A DNA stretch of 64,000 nucleotides from Ascaris suum (taxonomy: Eukaryota > Nematoda > Chromadorea > Rhabditida > Ascarididae). Of this stretch, positions 1-12,252 are shown in pieces. The notes beneath the pieces are model-generated. The model searched no databases, was not told where the DNA came from, and worked only from the letters and a program-made list of their open reading frames with translations. The stretch is from positions 310,001 through 374,000 of the forward strand of contig CM024178.1 in assembly GCA_013433145.1 (NCBI GenBank), read 5' to 3'. The number at the start of each line of letters is the position of its first letter. Position 1 is the first letter of the stretch. Position numbers and translations under genes: made by a program.

Positions 1-639
1 TTCGACCACGTCCATTCATCGGCGGAAGTCATAGATTCATGCATTCAGCGGAGGCTTTAAACCAGATGCCCTTTAGCCGTTCGCTGCCCGTTCTCTTATT
101 TAGCTAAATAGCTTCCATTATCACTTTCGTGGCACTTCCTCAGGCCTTTGTTGATACCATACGGCCACACGATGCCGTAACACACAAAGAGGCTTGCTTC
201 TTAGCTGCACCAAATGTGAATGATCACGTTCGCTTCGCGTTAACGCGACACTTACTCGTGATGTTCGAAACCGTGTCTCGATCTGAAACACGGCAATTTT
301 GTGACAAGTGCAGTCGCGTGAACAGCCTTATTCGAAAATTAATAAAGATGTCGGTGATATTTCAGTGATATACCCCGCTGATATCTTTGCTGATTACTGA
401 TATACCAATAAAGTAAGAACCATTCGCCACATCTAAACCCCAGGTACAGGTCATACCCAAATGATTACGGGACATGAGTTGAGCGTGAAAGCATGTGTTT
501 ATCAGCTGAATTGTAAGATATAGTTGGATGACTACACGGTATTGTGCTTTATGTTCAACGAATTTTAGTGGGCATTAAGGGCAGTTCTTCTGCTCATTGT
601 TGCATTTGTCGATCGTGTGATTGCAACATATTATTGCAG
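1..639. other. Left edge: presumed EHBP1 intron or upstream exons, unresolved
   Basis: The first supported EHBP1 exon starts at 640 in phase 0, so earlier exons must exist. An open plus-strand frame runs 129-368, but its protein matches nothing I know and its edges have no convincing splice signals. I cannot place an exon here. Confidence 0.4.
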
Positions 640-3600
640 GAAGAAGACCATACCAGGTTCGATGCAGTGGCTCCGGGAAGTGTGAAGTCTGCTTCATTAG
701 ACAGGTCGAAGCAAATTAGGAGACCTGCAAACCCATTCGATTCCGATTCTGATGACGAGCAGATCTCATCATCAATTAGGTCTCTTCTGTTTCTTTATTT
801 CCTATGATTTCATGTACTTTTATTTTCTGCTTTCGTTCGAAAGCGTTCGGTATAGTGAACACGGTTTTTATTTGCTCGCTGTTTTAGTAAAATCTCACAG
901 GGAGGCGAAGTGATTTTTGCACAAATTGAAGAGCTCATTAATGCTTTTCGTAGTGATTTATCTGTGCTGACAGGATGGATGTGTGAGTGCAGCATGAGAC
1001 TGGAAAAAATATTGCCATATTCAGGTTTGTACCGGCACATGCGGCCACTGTTAATGGATTATCACCGATGCACAATGGTAATGCGTCGACAACGACGAAT
1101 GGAACGGAGAGGGATGAGAGTGTGCCGTTGAGTGCATTGTCATCTCTTGTCACAGCTCGTCATGAAGAACTTCTGAAGAAGCGCAGGCAGATCATTGACG
1201 ACACAAAATTGGAATCACCCTTGATGGGCTCGGATGCCGAAAGAACAAGGTCTATCTCAGCATAGCTTCCTTTTTTTGTTGTGGCTCTTTGTCTCTTCGG
1301 AAGAAAAAGAGTGGGTGGGCTAAGTGGATGAGAGTTTTATTCTGGGAAGAAGGCGATAGTAACACGTCAGTGGTCAGATGTCTAGAGGAACATTACATCT
1401 TCAAGGGATCGTTTATAGCAACATTTCTGAAAGGTCAACACCGAAATCAAAAAATCCTTTGAAGTTCTTTACGTTTCTTTTGTGGTATTCGGAGCGATCT
1501 GTTCTGTGAATAGCTGAGAGGTTTTCAGGTAAACTCTACTAAGTTAGTGCTAATGCCGAAGGGAGCATTAATGGTTTATGCAAGAAAGGGGGGGAGGCAG
1601 CTCATACTGTTGGTTTTTATGTTGTTTGCTGCTAAAGGGCTGATTATATAAATATGAAAATCAGCGATTTTTCAGTTGTTGGAGATGTCCTCAAGTAGAG
1701 GTAAACGTACGCTATACGAGTATCATAAAGTAAAACGGCCTGAAGGGAATATCGGTTGGAAATATGGTTTGGTAGACTATGACAGTAGTTGTAATGACAT
1801 ATTTGCAGCTTCCTTTATTGATGAAAGTTCTATCTTATTTTTTGGGAAGGGGGGGGGGGGAATGCGCAACTTCAACAATTGAAGCTTTGACGGGGAGTCT
1901 CTATGTCAATTGAATATTTTATTCCAGCAGCTGTATGGCAAAGGAATAGGCAGCACCATTGTTAAATTGTGAAGGTAATGGCTCTTGTAGGAGGCTTCGA
2001 GAGGAAGCGCGACGTTTAATGGAGACGGCAGCGAGTGAGGGCACCACTATGTTTATAAGCGAGAGTGCACCTGTCACCACACACCAATCTCCTGCAGGTT
2101 GCTTTCTGGTGTTTTTGGTGACTGTTCTTTTATGAAAACGGAAATGCAATTTTTGCAATATTAGGTTTTACCTGGTCTTCTTTTCGATAATTGCTACAGT
2201 GGAGTCCCGTAAATAGCATACTAGGAGCATGGGTAAGTCCGCTTTGAGTTTGATTCATGTTAACACTAATCTGGATAAATTTTTTTCCCAAACAAAGGAT
2301 TCAGTCTATTCTTTGGCCTGGAAATATTTCTTAACTGGAAATCTTTCCCCATACTCTTCAAATTTTGACTGCGAATCCGAGTTTGATGGGAGGGGAGGGG
2401 CTGAATAGTTTGGTGGTGAATCATCAAGGGAGGTAAGTGTATGGTGCGATACGTTAAGTAATGTTGACGCTTTAGTATAAGGAGTGCAGAATCGTTGGAG
2501 TTTGTAAACGTGGAAGGTTTGGTTGGGGAGGGGGAGGGGGGGGGGCGTTATCGGTGTGCAACTTCGCCAGTGAAGTTTGTTTTTTTAAAGGATTGTTCGA
2601 TGCTAACGAACAACCTTCATTAAACTTTCATAGGTTGTCCCGTAATTTTCATGGAAAACGATGCATAGGTGTGTGCGCACAGCTAGAAAGGTGGGATATC
2701 TCGTTTTATACGCTGTATATTTCTGCATACACGCCCGGCGCTTTAAACTCAAAATCACTTGTATAGTATGAAATTTATAGATTTTTCATTATGCATAATA
2801 TTTTAAACTTCCTCTATAGGTTTCTACTTTTACCCTAACTACTTTAATGCTTTCCGACATCATAGAGGATTTTTTTCTCAAATTCATTTTTGGGGTGTTT
2901 TGGATATCTGTCGGATAATCTTGGTTTCCATCGATTGGCCAATTTTATTTCCTGTTTTCGTGGTTGTGCAATAAATACTGCTTATCAGTGTTTTCTTGAC
3001 GCTTATTGACAGTTTAATTAGAATTTTTTGTTTATGGCCATTTATTTAATGCATCATGGCCGATTTGACGCTTACGTGGAAGGTATGAAACGAGTGATAC
3101 GTTCTTCGTTTGCCTATTGCTTTAGTGCTGTGTTTGTAAGCGTTCTTGCTTTGGTAGTACTCGTTGGTCGATATTTTAACAGCATTTTAGGTATTATTTT
3201 ATCGGACAGGTAGGTTGGCATTGATAGAACTAACCTGTGTGATAACCTCTCAATCCGCATATCACTTCCATCTTCGTTTAGAAATTCATTAACTTCAGCA
3301 ATTCGTTGCTTGTTTTGATCAAGTTTTTCGGATTAATCAGGCGATTTTGAGGGTTTTTGTTTATTTAAAGAATGATGCGTCTATTAATATTTTGTGAGAT
3401 GGGAGTTTGTTGGATTTGTTAGTGAAAATCTATTAATCATTCATCAGCATAATCTGCTTCACAGTTGGCTGGCATTTAGGTTTTGCGTTCCGGAAGCTAT
3501 CACTTCCGTCATTTGTTAGCGTATATGCTGCCTATAATGGAAGCGTTTGTTGATCAGCTTTTATGTGACCGGAACGAGGGAGGAGTTAGGGTGTATTGTG

Positions 3601-6600
3601 GGACGTAAAGTGGGATATGAGGAGGGAGGAGAGAGTATAGGTATGAAAAGTGCATATTGAGATGGACGGTCACGACGCACATTGTTTCGCATCTCTGTGC
3701 CATCCCGCTCATATCTTGTTCTGCACATTGCTTGACATGGTCAGATAGGAATATGGTAGTACTACGTTAAAGGTGTGGAAAGTGCTCTAGACACCATCTG
3801 AAGTGGGAGTGAATTAAGCTAAGCAGATGCTATAATAACAGAGTCGTCTAAAATATGGGTGCAGATATTTGGAGGGGGGTACTATTTCAGTACTTACTGT
3901 AGGAGCTTTTCTGCGTAGATACACCTCTATTGCTAATATTTGTTTGTGTTTTGTGTACAGTGGCGTCCACGTCGAGCCTGCAGCGTAGAGCGTCAGCGAA
4001 ATTGGCTGCGTCACTCGGCTCGCACAACGAGCTTCGATGTCTCGGTTTGGTTTTTTCCTTGCCATTCTAGATCGCTTTCTTTTAAGTATTCTTAGATGGA
4101 ATATTTGGAACTCTTGAAGAGTAAGGTAGAAAGTGAATACGAAGCCAGAGGAGAGGCTATAGGTTCGGGTTTCATAGAATCAAGGGAACAATCTTGGTTA
4201 CTTCGGGGAACGCAAAACGCGAGATAATCGCATCTGATCAAGGTTATTACCCACAAGGTTGAGGGAATTTGTTTCACTCGGATTACGTGTTTGGTTTTGT
4301 CAGAAAATTTTCCAAGAGCATTTTTAAAGAAATTTTATTTTCCCGAAGAAGAAAACGTTGTTTTTCGCGCAAAAACAACGAAAGGATGTTAGTTGCGATA
4401 TTACTGCAAAGCACCTCACGTGTGTTAATTTGTTTTGCTTCAGTTTCTTTTATTTTACGTTATTTTTGTTTGTTGTGATGTTTTCTGGAAACACTCTATA
4501 ACGTAGTCAATATAGTCAGATACGTAATGGTTTGTGCGCACCGCTATTAATAGAAGTGTGAGTATGAAACGAGCAAATGAGCATATCATCAGGAATGGCT
4601 GTTACGCAGTTGTGATTATGCAGATTGTATGTAAGCATTTGAGAGATTTTTTTAGGATCTGAAAGTCTGGATTTTTTTGTTAGGTTGGGTACCACTCGGG
4701 TGTTTTTTGCGTGATCTTAGATAATTGATTGCATAACAACTGGATAGAAGGGGATGGGGATGGGAAAACAGGTATAAATGCGACACAAGTGGAAGACATA
4801 TTTGAGGGGGAATGTTGGAGACAATTTTTTGCCTTAAGCGGGTACTCTATACACAGAAACATGTACAAATGAGCCAGTCGCATACATAACAGGTAGCGAC
4901 AAAAAAGCCGATAGCGTACATAATAAACACAGCAGGTGTGTAAGGGGGAGTGTTGCAATGTGTTGATGACAGCATGAAGTGCACGTTGCACCTCACCGCA
5001 TGAAATGATCGTTGTAGAAGTGACGACGCCTTCGGTTGCGATTTACAACTTCAAGAAGGTACAACCATCACCGGTCTTGCAACGAAAGAAATGTATGGTT
5101 TGTGTTGTTCGTTGTATTCGTTTCGTTCGTTTAATAGCATGTTATATATGCTAGTTGCCGTATCGCTGTATGTGTTGTGGTGGGCACACCTTACCGCATT
5201 TGAGAAGTGCACGTGGAGGTTCATTTTATGAGTCTTCATCTTTATCCATATTTTCAGCCTAAATGATAAGTTCAAAAGAAACTTCCTACTATATGTCACG
5301 GAATGAATTGAACAGCACACTCAAGGCTGGAAATCTGATGATACTGTCCTTAGATAAGTGCCCACCTACTCGAGATATGCAAATTTGTTATCGGTAGTGT
5401 GTTAGTAGAAAGAAGATTGTGTTCGGGTGCGTTACGTCCGCAGTGTACATTCATATATGGAATATGTTTGGCATGATGGGAGCGCTAATATTATTAGCTG
5501 TTATGAATCAGTCAACATTTGTTTTCTTTCCGTTTATGTCCGTTGTTTTAAAAAATTACGTATTAGATGAGAGTGAACTTCAATGCTTGAAATATAAAAT
5601 GCAAACAATTAGAGAAAAGTGGAACTGACGGATTATTAAACGAGATTGTCAGGTTAACTCGAGTTCAGATTCCTCCTTTTGCCTTAGACGAGCTTCTTTT
5701 TAATAGGAGTACGCCGTCTATCTTTTAAAGGTTCATCTTTGATCAATTTTTTCTCCGGATGTTGACGCTAATTCTCTTCGAAGTTGTTAGAAAGAATGTG
5801 CATCTTAATCGAAAAATTTATGCTTTCGAGCATTCATTTTCGATATGTTGCGCGTTTTTGAAAGGCTTGCAGTGAATTCGCTTTGCGCTGGAGAAGCAAT
5901 ATGGGCTGCTTACCTCAACACAAGTGCTCACGACCGTTGTGTTGGGGATGAAAGTGTTACAAGCACGGGGTTTCTAGTCAGATTCACACTGTACTTTATA
6001 AATCGTTATGCAATGTTTTTATGGTCGTTGTGGAAATTTTCCCTTATTTCTTCTGGATTTTTCAAGGTCATTGTTTAATTGTTAAAAATCCCACGCGCAA
6101 CTTTACTTGGAAGTGCAATGAAACGGCTGAACTGCGAAAGATAGGAAAAGGAAACAGATTGGAAATTTGCTTGACTTGCTGGTACCATGGCTAATAATGG
6201 TTGACGCATGGTAGCTTATTATTACGATAATAGAAATTAAAGATTCTTTGAAAGCTTTTATGATGTGACGATTTGTTATACGTAATGATGTGAAAGTTGT
6301 GCTATAGCAGTTTGATGTGTCATACGATCAAAATTTGTTATATGTGATACCACAGTAGAAATGATGTGAAAAAGGTATATATTGTGCTACCGGAAATACC
6401 TGTTTCAATTAATTTTCACCTCATAAGGTTTATAGGAGTACGGTGGGAGATGTATAGGTGTTGCCTAATAAAGCTTTCTCTTTTTAGATGACGCGCCGCT
6501 GATCGCTGCCTTTGAACGACCAACGCAGCGACTCTACAACAGTCAGTCAGATGTATGGCTTTACGCATTGTTTCGCCTTCTCGTTTTTTATTCATAGAGA

Positions 6601-9600
6601 CATATGTTCGGTGGTGTCAGTGTCGGGTAAGTATATAACAGCCTGGCAGTGAATGCTTTCCAGCGTTGCACGGTTGCATTTGTTCTGCTAACGATTGTCA
6701 TCGATGAATTTTATAGTTGGGCGCAAAGGAAGAAGGGAGAGCGCTCGGCTTTCATTGTGTGAAATATCTATGCTAACTGCAATAGCAACATTTTATTTCC
6801 TTCCTAATTGGGTGACTGGATGGTTCGTCAACTTTGTACTCGTAGTTTATATATTAGGTGCCGTCGAATTCGTGATGATGTTGTTTCCTTCTGCTTTCGG
6901 ACTGTCGTTTCAAAACTAATTTGAAAGTGATCACGCCCTCGTCCTCACAAGGTTCAAGAGGTCAATATTATGATACCTTATCAATACTATCAATATCGCA
7001 TTGTGAGAATCGCTGCTTTGATTGTTGTTCTACATAGTGAGCAGAAGAGATTTGATATTCAGATTCGAAACGACAGCTGGCCATCGGCGTTCGATCGTGT
7101 GAGAAGATATGGCAGCATGCGAGGACAAGAACTCGCTGATACGGTTGCCAGAATGGCTGGTATTACGGTAAGTTGGATAACGGAATAGTTAGTATTAACG
7201 ATGTGCCGAATAGCGGCATGGACGATTGCAACGTTGTTGTAGTGAAAGCGACCACCATTTTTGGTTCGTTCGAATGAAGTTCTGAACTGTTTTGGCTAGG
7301 AGGTGTATTGTTGAAAGTATACAGGAGCCGGAATGCGATTCTGCAGAATGGCATGTTGGTAAGGCCTTGTAAGTCATCACTCACATCCTGTAGGTATATT
7401 GCTTCTTATGAATGTAGAGAATTGAATTCTGCAAAATCAGCTAGTCGCGTGGAAGTTGGAATCAAACGCAAAATTCGATCAGTGAATTCATCGAACAGCT
7501 TCGATTAAAACTTTTCGATGTTGCAAGTTTTACGGGCAATGTTATTTTCGCAATAAGGATAAAGAGGTTCTCGAAATGCAAAGATAATTGTGGAAGGAAG
7601 TTGTCTTAAACTTTTTCATCTGTAATCGGAGAAAGGGCTTTGTGGAAATGTGGGGATTGATGAGGGAACATATCGGAAGTGATGTATTTATTTCTTTGGA
7701 TTAATTGACGAAGGAGGAACAAGACTGACTTACAGACGCCGCCTGCAACCGCACCCTCTTCGAACACTGCTGAAGCGACACCGACTCGGAAGCTAGTTTC
7801 TCAATGGGAGGTCCGTTTAGAATACTTTTATTTTCTTACTTATTACTTTTGTGCTTGCTAGCAATGTTGCATTTTTGTAGTGGGATAGTACTGGCCTTCA
7901 AGCACAAATTCGCAAAGGTTTCTAGTCTTTGGAAGGTTGAATCAGTATCACCTAGCCTGCATAATAAGCATGGGCGGAGATCTGAATAAATCTCTCTTCC
8001 CATATCATTTTAATCCGTCAGTTAGCTGAGACCCGTTGGGATTTGTTCCACATTATTTTCGATGCCTTTCTGCCTTTCTATGCATTTCTTCGCTCTGCTG
8101 AATATGTATTGTTATGCTAAAAATATGACGATATTATCTCCCCTCCTCTCCCCTCCCTTCCCCCACTCCCTGCTGCAGCTGTCTTTAATTACAATATGTG
8201 TTGACCTTGTTTCAGTTCTATAAGCTCATAATTAAAGCAATGGAACTAAAATCCATTACTGTTATGGTTTGCTTACCTTGGTTTGAGGGTGGTGCTACAG
8301 CTCACTTAACCAGGATGGTGCTGTGATAGTTTGAGAGTGTCCTGTGACCACCTTTTATGTCCGCCATGAAATTTTAATTTTAAACATAAATTCCAACGAT
8401 GTATATGTTTTTCTGAGCAGTTTTTTCAGAAGGATTTGGAAAAGATGCAAGAAGAACAATCGAAGATCGCCGATCGGCTTGCCGAGGTATCCGATCAAGA
8501 CGAAAAGATATGCGCATTGCTGAAGAGAACCAGTTCGTTATTGATCGAAAAGTTCCATTTCATCTTTATTTCTTATGAACAAATTAGGAGTCATCAGGAA
8601 TTGTTAAGAGCATCATATCACAATACCTTTGACGTATTGTGCCATTGCGAGAGCCATTTTTGCAGCCGTGAAAGGATGCGACCGTTTTTTTTTAGAGAGG
8701 AAGGTACAAGAGGATTTGATTAATACTTGACGCTTCTTTGATGAGGTGTATGAAAGTATAAATAAGAAGGAAAGGATTCATCGAGCTTCTTTGATCTCGT
8801 TATGGACTATAAGTAGGAGGAAATGCTCCGACCGTTTTTGCACTCTTATTGGCTCTTTGTGCATTTAGGAGAGTCATCTTCCAGTACGGATGGGTGACCT
8901 AAGCCAGGAAACTCCTAACGTTTGAGCATAAATATTGGGAGGGTACAGATCGAAAAAGAACATGACAAGGTAGATTCCTCGTAGACTGAGCCAGTGTTTA
9001 GCATTGAAATTAAATGCAAGTAGTTCATCGCAGTGAGTGATGGCCTATGATTTAATGGATTGCTTTAACAGAAATAAGCATGCACTCAGTGTCCTCATTG
9101 TGTAAGGTTGTGTGTTGCAGAGGCGTCCTCGGAGGAGGAGGAACGCTTGCTGCGTGAACATATGCGATTGTTGAACGAGAAAGATGCATTGGTGCGCAGA
9201 AGCGAATATTTTAACGTGTTAGAGCAGTTAAAAGAGGTTCAGGACGATATCAAAGCTCTACAGAAAAAACTCAGCTCCGCTTCATGCATCGAACGTTAGT
9301 GACCTTTTTCGTCCATATGTCTAATTAGTTGCCTTATTTCCTGTATGTGAAATATCAGGTGTCAAGCTGTTTTTTGAGAATGATCTGTTTGTATGAGTTT
9401 GAGAAGGTTTGAGGATCTTTTTTTTAGTTGATAAGGGTGAGGAATGGGTCCAACTTCCTCTTCCTTCTCCGCGCATCTATCTCATTCAAAACTGCTAACG
9501 CATAATCTTACTTGATAGAGAGGAAGGAAGCGCACAGGGGAAGGAAAACAGACTGTGAGGAAGCGCTCACATTCCTTTTATTCAAGTTCTCGAAGCGTTC

Positions 9601-11621
9601 TTACCCACGAGAATTGAAGTTTGTAGAGATTTAATTGGAGATCACCTAAAAAGTTTGGAACTTTTTGCACCTTTTTCACTACCCTGTCAAACTGATTTTT
9701 TTTTGATAGAAGCGGGAATAATTTCTGTAAAGTAGGAAGTCTGCGCATTTCTCCTCCAGCCAAATGCGCCTCTCTTAAGCAAGATTCTGTAAACTTCACT
9801 GGTTTCCATGCAGATAAAATTTTGTAAACCCTTCTATCGATTGTTGGCTCAGGATTAAGGTTACGCTGAAGAGACCAATTTGTCCAGGTGTCGTTTGTTG
9901 TTGCTGAGTTGCCCTTCGAAAAGTAGTCAGTTGCTTCGGTACTAACTGAGAGGTAAAATATTTCCTTCAAACTGTTGAAATAAATCGTAAATAACATGGA
10001 AATTTTGTTTTATGTGATAACAGTTAAATAAGTATCATTGCTATTCGAAGTATGGCGCTAATTTGATCAAACTTTTGTATAGCAGACTTTGTGGGGTTTC
10101 TCCATAGATTGAGCTTGCCTCTGGGGTATGTTATTGAGGGAAAAATTTTTTCGTTTCCATTGTCGTGTCGAATTGCTGGGATCCTTCCACTGCACGCATT
10201 GTAAACTACCATAGTCTATGAGTATGAGAGAACAGTTGGCAGTTTTTAACTGAATGTCATAGCGCTTTTAACATTCCCGATCGTTTCCTTGCTGTCCTTC
10301 CTGTCCAAAATGAGATCTTGAGGGTTAATTTCACATATAAGAAGCCTTTCGAGTTTGTAACCAATCATTGTGCATTACGCTTCGTGTCCAAATAGGATTG
10401 GAGTCGAATAGTGTAGCATGTATTCAACCTGCGGCATGTTCAGTGTTAGGCTTTTGCAAAGAACGTTTTACACTTATGTTCTGTATAGAGAGTATCATGT
10501 GTTTCCTTTGGCTAAGGTCGCGAGAAAGCGTCATACCGCTCCCTATCCATAGTTTCCTTTACAGTACGAAAAATCATAATAATCATTCGTTTTATTAGAC
10601 CTATGATTAGCGGGTATTGACCACATTTTTGTTGATATGATTTTCGCGGCACCGATAGGGTTGGACATAAAATATTTCGAGTGGGCAGGCTTAATAATGG
10701 TTGGAATGTCGAATGTGCAGTAGCGCTACTGTCTTATTGTGTCTGTGATAGAAATAGTCGGTGCTCTTGTTATAGACGATGAGAAGACGGAAGAGGATAA
10801 GCAGAACATCGACCGCATGATGGACGAACTCGTCAGCTTGGTCAACAAAAAAGATCAACTCTCCCAGAAACTCATTCACCACGAAGCCGAGTAAGCGTTC
10901 TTGCTTCAGCCATCACCTGCATTCTCTGTTGGGCAGATAGGACCAGCCATTGGTCACAACTGTATGTAAATAAGGGGGAATACAACTAGGGGAGAAGTAT
11001 TCGAGAATGATGAAAGCAAAGAACGTATTGCACCTACATGCGGCAACATTTGGAACTGCCACGTTTGCGTATTTTTCATTGCATTCAGTCACCATCTTAT
11101 CTCAATGTGGCGATTAATCGAATGTAATTTTATTCCGCTGATCTCGTCTATACTTTAGAGGTTTATATCAAAAACGATCTCTGGTTATGAAGTGAGGCAC
11201 TTTACCTTTGAGCCGTTGTTGGTTTCTTGTAAGATGCTTTGATTTGCCTGCTAATAAGCATTTCCTTCATCTTCCCAAAATTGGCCCATTTAGGAAAATT
11301 TCTGCAATGATTCAGTGGATTTGTTTATTTGGTATTTACACATTGCAGAGAAAGTGGGGCGGACGCATGGAGGAGCAAAAAGTTGTAAGAAGAGCGGCGG
11401 AATTGTTGGCTGCTTCTCCAATGAAAAGAGGGGGAACAGGATGGTGTAGAGAGTGAGTTTATACTGCTTGTACAGAAAGTGTATTTTCCAGAGATGAAGA
11501 ATTCGACGAGCGAGATCGTTTAACTCTGGAGGCAGCAGCGAACTTTTCTCGAGGCTACGAACAACCGATATCCGCATCGAGAAGGCTTATCACTTGGATA
11601 CGATCCGAAATGAGCAGCTAG
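640..11621 (+). CDS. ehbp-1: EHBP1-type endocytic adaptor, C-terminal part (5' end outside window)
   Basis: Exons that join in phase: 640-779, 1025-1249, 1991-2097, 6488-6552, 7063-7167, 7736-7810, 8430-8532, 9121-9294, 10776-10890, 11492-11621. They give 412 residues ending at a TAG. Seen in order: an NPF motif (residues 31-33, followed by an acidic DSDSDDE run), an Arg/Lys-rich helix with RHEELLKK in exon 2, a second with RRLREEARRLM (from about residue 123), a Ser/Thr/Pro linker, then a charged coiled coil from about residue 240 to 385 with EEEERLLREH, LLNEKDALVRR and DELVSLVNKKDQL. The last block is the bMERB signature of EHBP1 and MICAL-like proteins, and the two Arg-rich helices occur in EHBP1 but not in MICAL-like proteins. 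The family links EHD ATPases (through NPF) and Rab8/Rab10 (through bMERB) to actin in recycling endosomes. The C2 and CH domains should lie upstream. The C-terminus ends SEMSS, with no CaaX box of the kind found in human EHBP1. AATAAA occurs at 12196 and 12247. Confidence 0.85.
2098..6487 (+). other. Large EHBP1 intron
   Basis: Intron of about 4.4 kb between phase-1 exon ends (donor GTTGCT, acceptor CTTTTTAG). It holds G-runs near 2524-2547 and T-rich sequence. I see no nested gene in it; short hydrophobic open frames at 3028-3213 and 5419-5628 look like chance products of T-rich DNA. Confidence 0.6.
9578..10212 (-). CDS. Unrecognised two-exon gene nested antisense in an EHBP1 intron
   Basis: Minus-strand model: exon 1 10212-10073 (ATG, ends phase 2), 101-bp intron, exon 2 9971-9578. 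The 3' splice site is a strong TTTATTTCAACAG. The product is 177 aa and basic. Exon 2 alone keeps 131 codons open, which is long for this AT-rich DNA. Visible stretches include NPEPTIDRRVYKILSAWKP and KKNQFDRVVKKVQKVPNFLG; there is no signal peptide or membrane segment. AATAAA overlaps the stop codon, so the 3' UTR would be very short unless another signal is used. The donor (GTTTGA) is weak; a GTCTGC donor in the same phase, 15 bases upstream at 10088-10087, is an alternative. I do not recognise the family. It lies wholly within the EHBP1 intron 9295-10775, on the opposite strand. It could also be a fragment of a mobile element. Confidence 0.5.
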
Positions 11622-12195
11622 TTGTTTCATAGATTTCGAGGGTGGGACTCTTCTCACCGAAGCGGAATTTGGCGCGTGGGTCCCTACCGCAACAATCAGT
11701 TTTCTCCTGTGGGAGAAGGAGGAGTTGTATAATATCGAGTAAAGTCGTCAAGATTATAGGTTTCATGAATTTGAGTTCTGTTGAGGGAGTTATTTATTTC
11801 ATAGCGATGGTTACATTCGCAAATTAGCGTTTGTTATGTTCGAGGCGTACAAAAAAATGAAACTTCAGAGGATTGGGGAGTAGGGAGGGAGTAATGAAAC
11901 TTTATTCTACGTTGTAGTTTACTCGAGTGAGCAAATGGATCATGTGTAGGGATGTTGTGTGGCAAACCGCTATGCAAGTAGTCGCTTTATCTCTAATCGT
12001 CGAGAACTTATAGGTTCATTGAGAGAGGTTTGGAGTATTAAGATGCTGAAAAATGAGCCGGCACACCTGTTTTTGAGATGGATTTCTCAGCATTTAGCAA
12101 CTTTAGTTTTTGTGCGTAATTCCCCGCGTTATCAACAACAGCAAAACATATCCATTTTAAGGTTAGGTGTGCCACTTGAAAAAAGAAGTGTCGCA

Positions 12196-12252
12196 AATAA
12201 AAAAAGAGGGAGGGGAATGCCCGCAGGTGGAGGGTAGGAAGGACACAATAAA
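12196..12252 (+). terminator. Candidate polyadenylation signals for EHBP1
   Basis: Two AATAAA hexamers (12196-12201, 12247-12252) lie 575-630 bases after the EHBP1 stop. They are the first canonical signals downstream. Confidence 0.4.
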
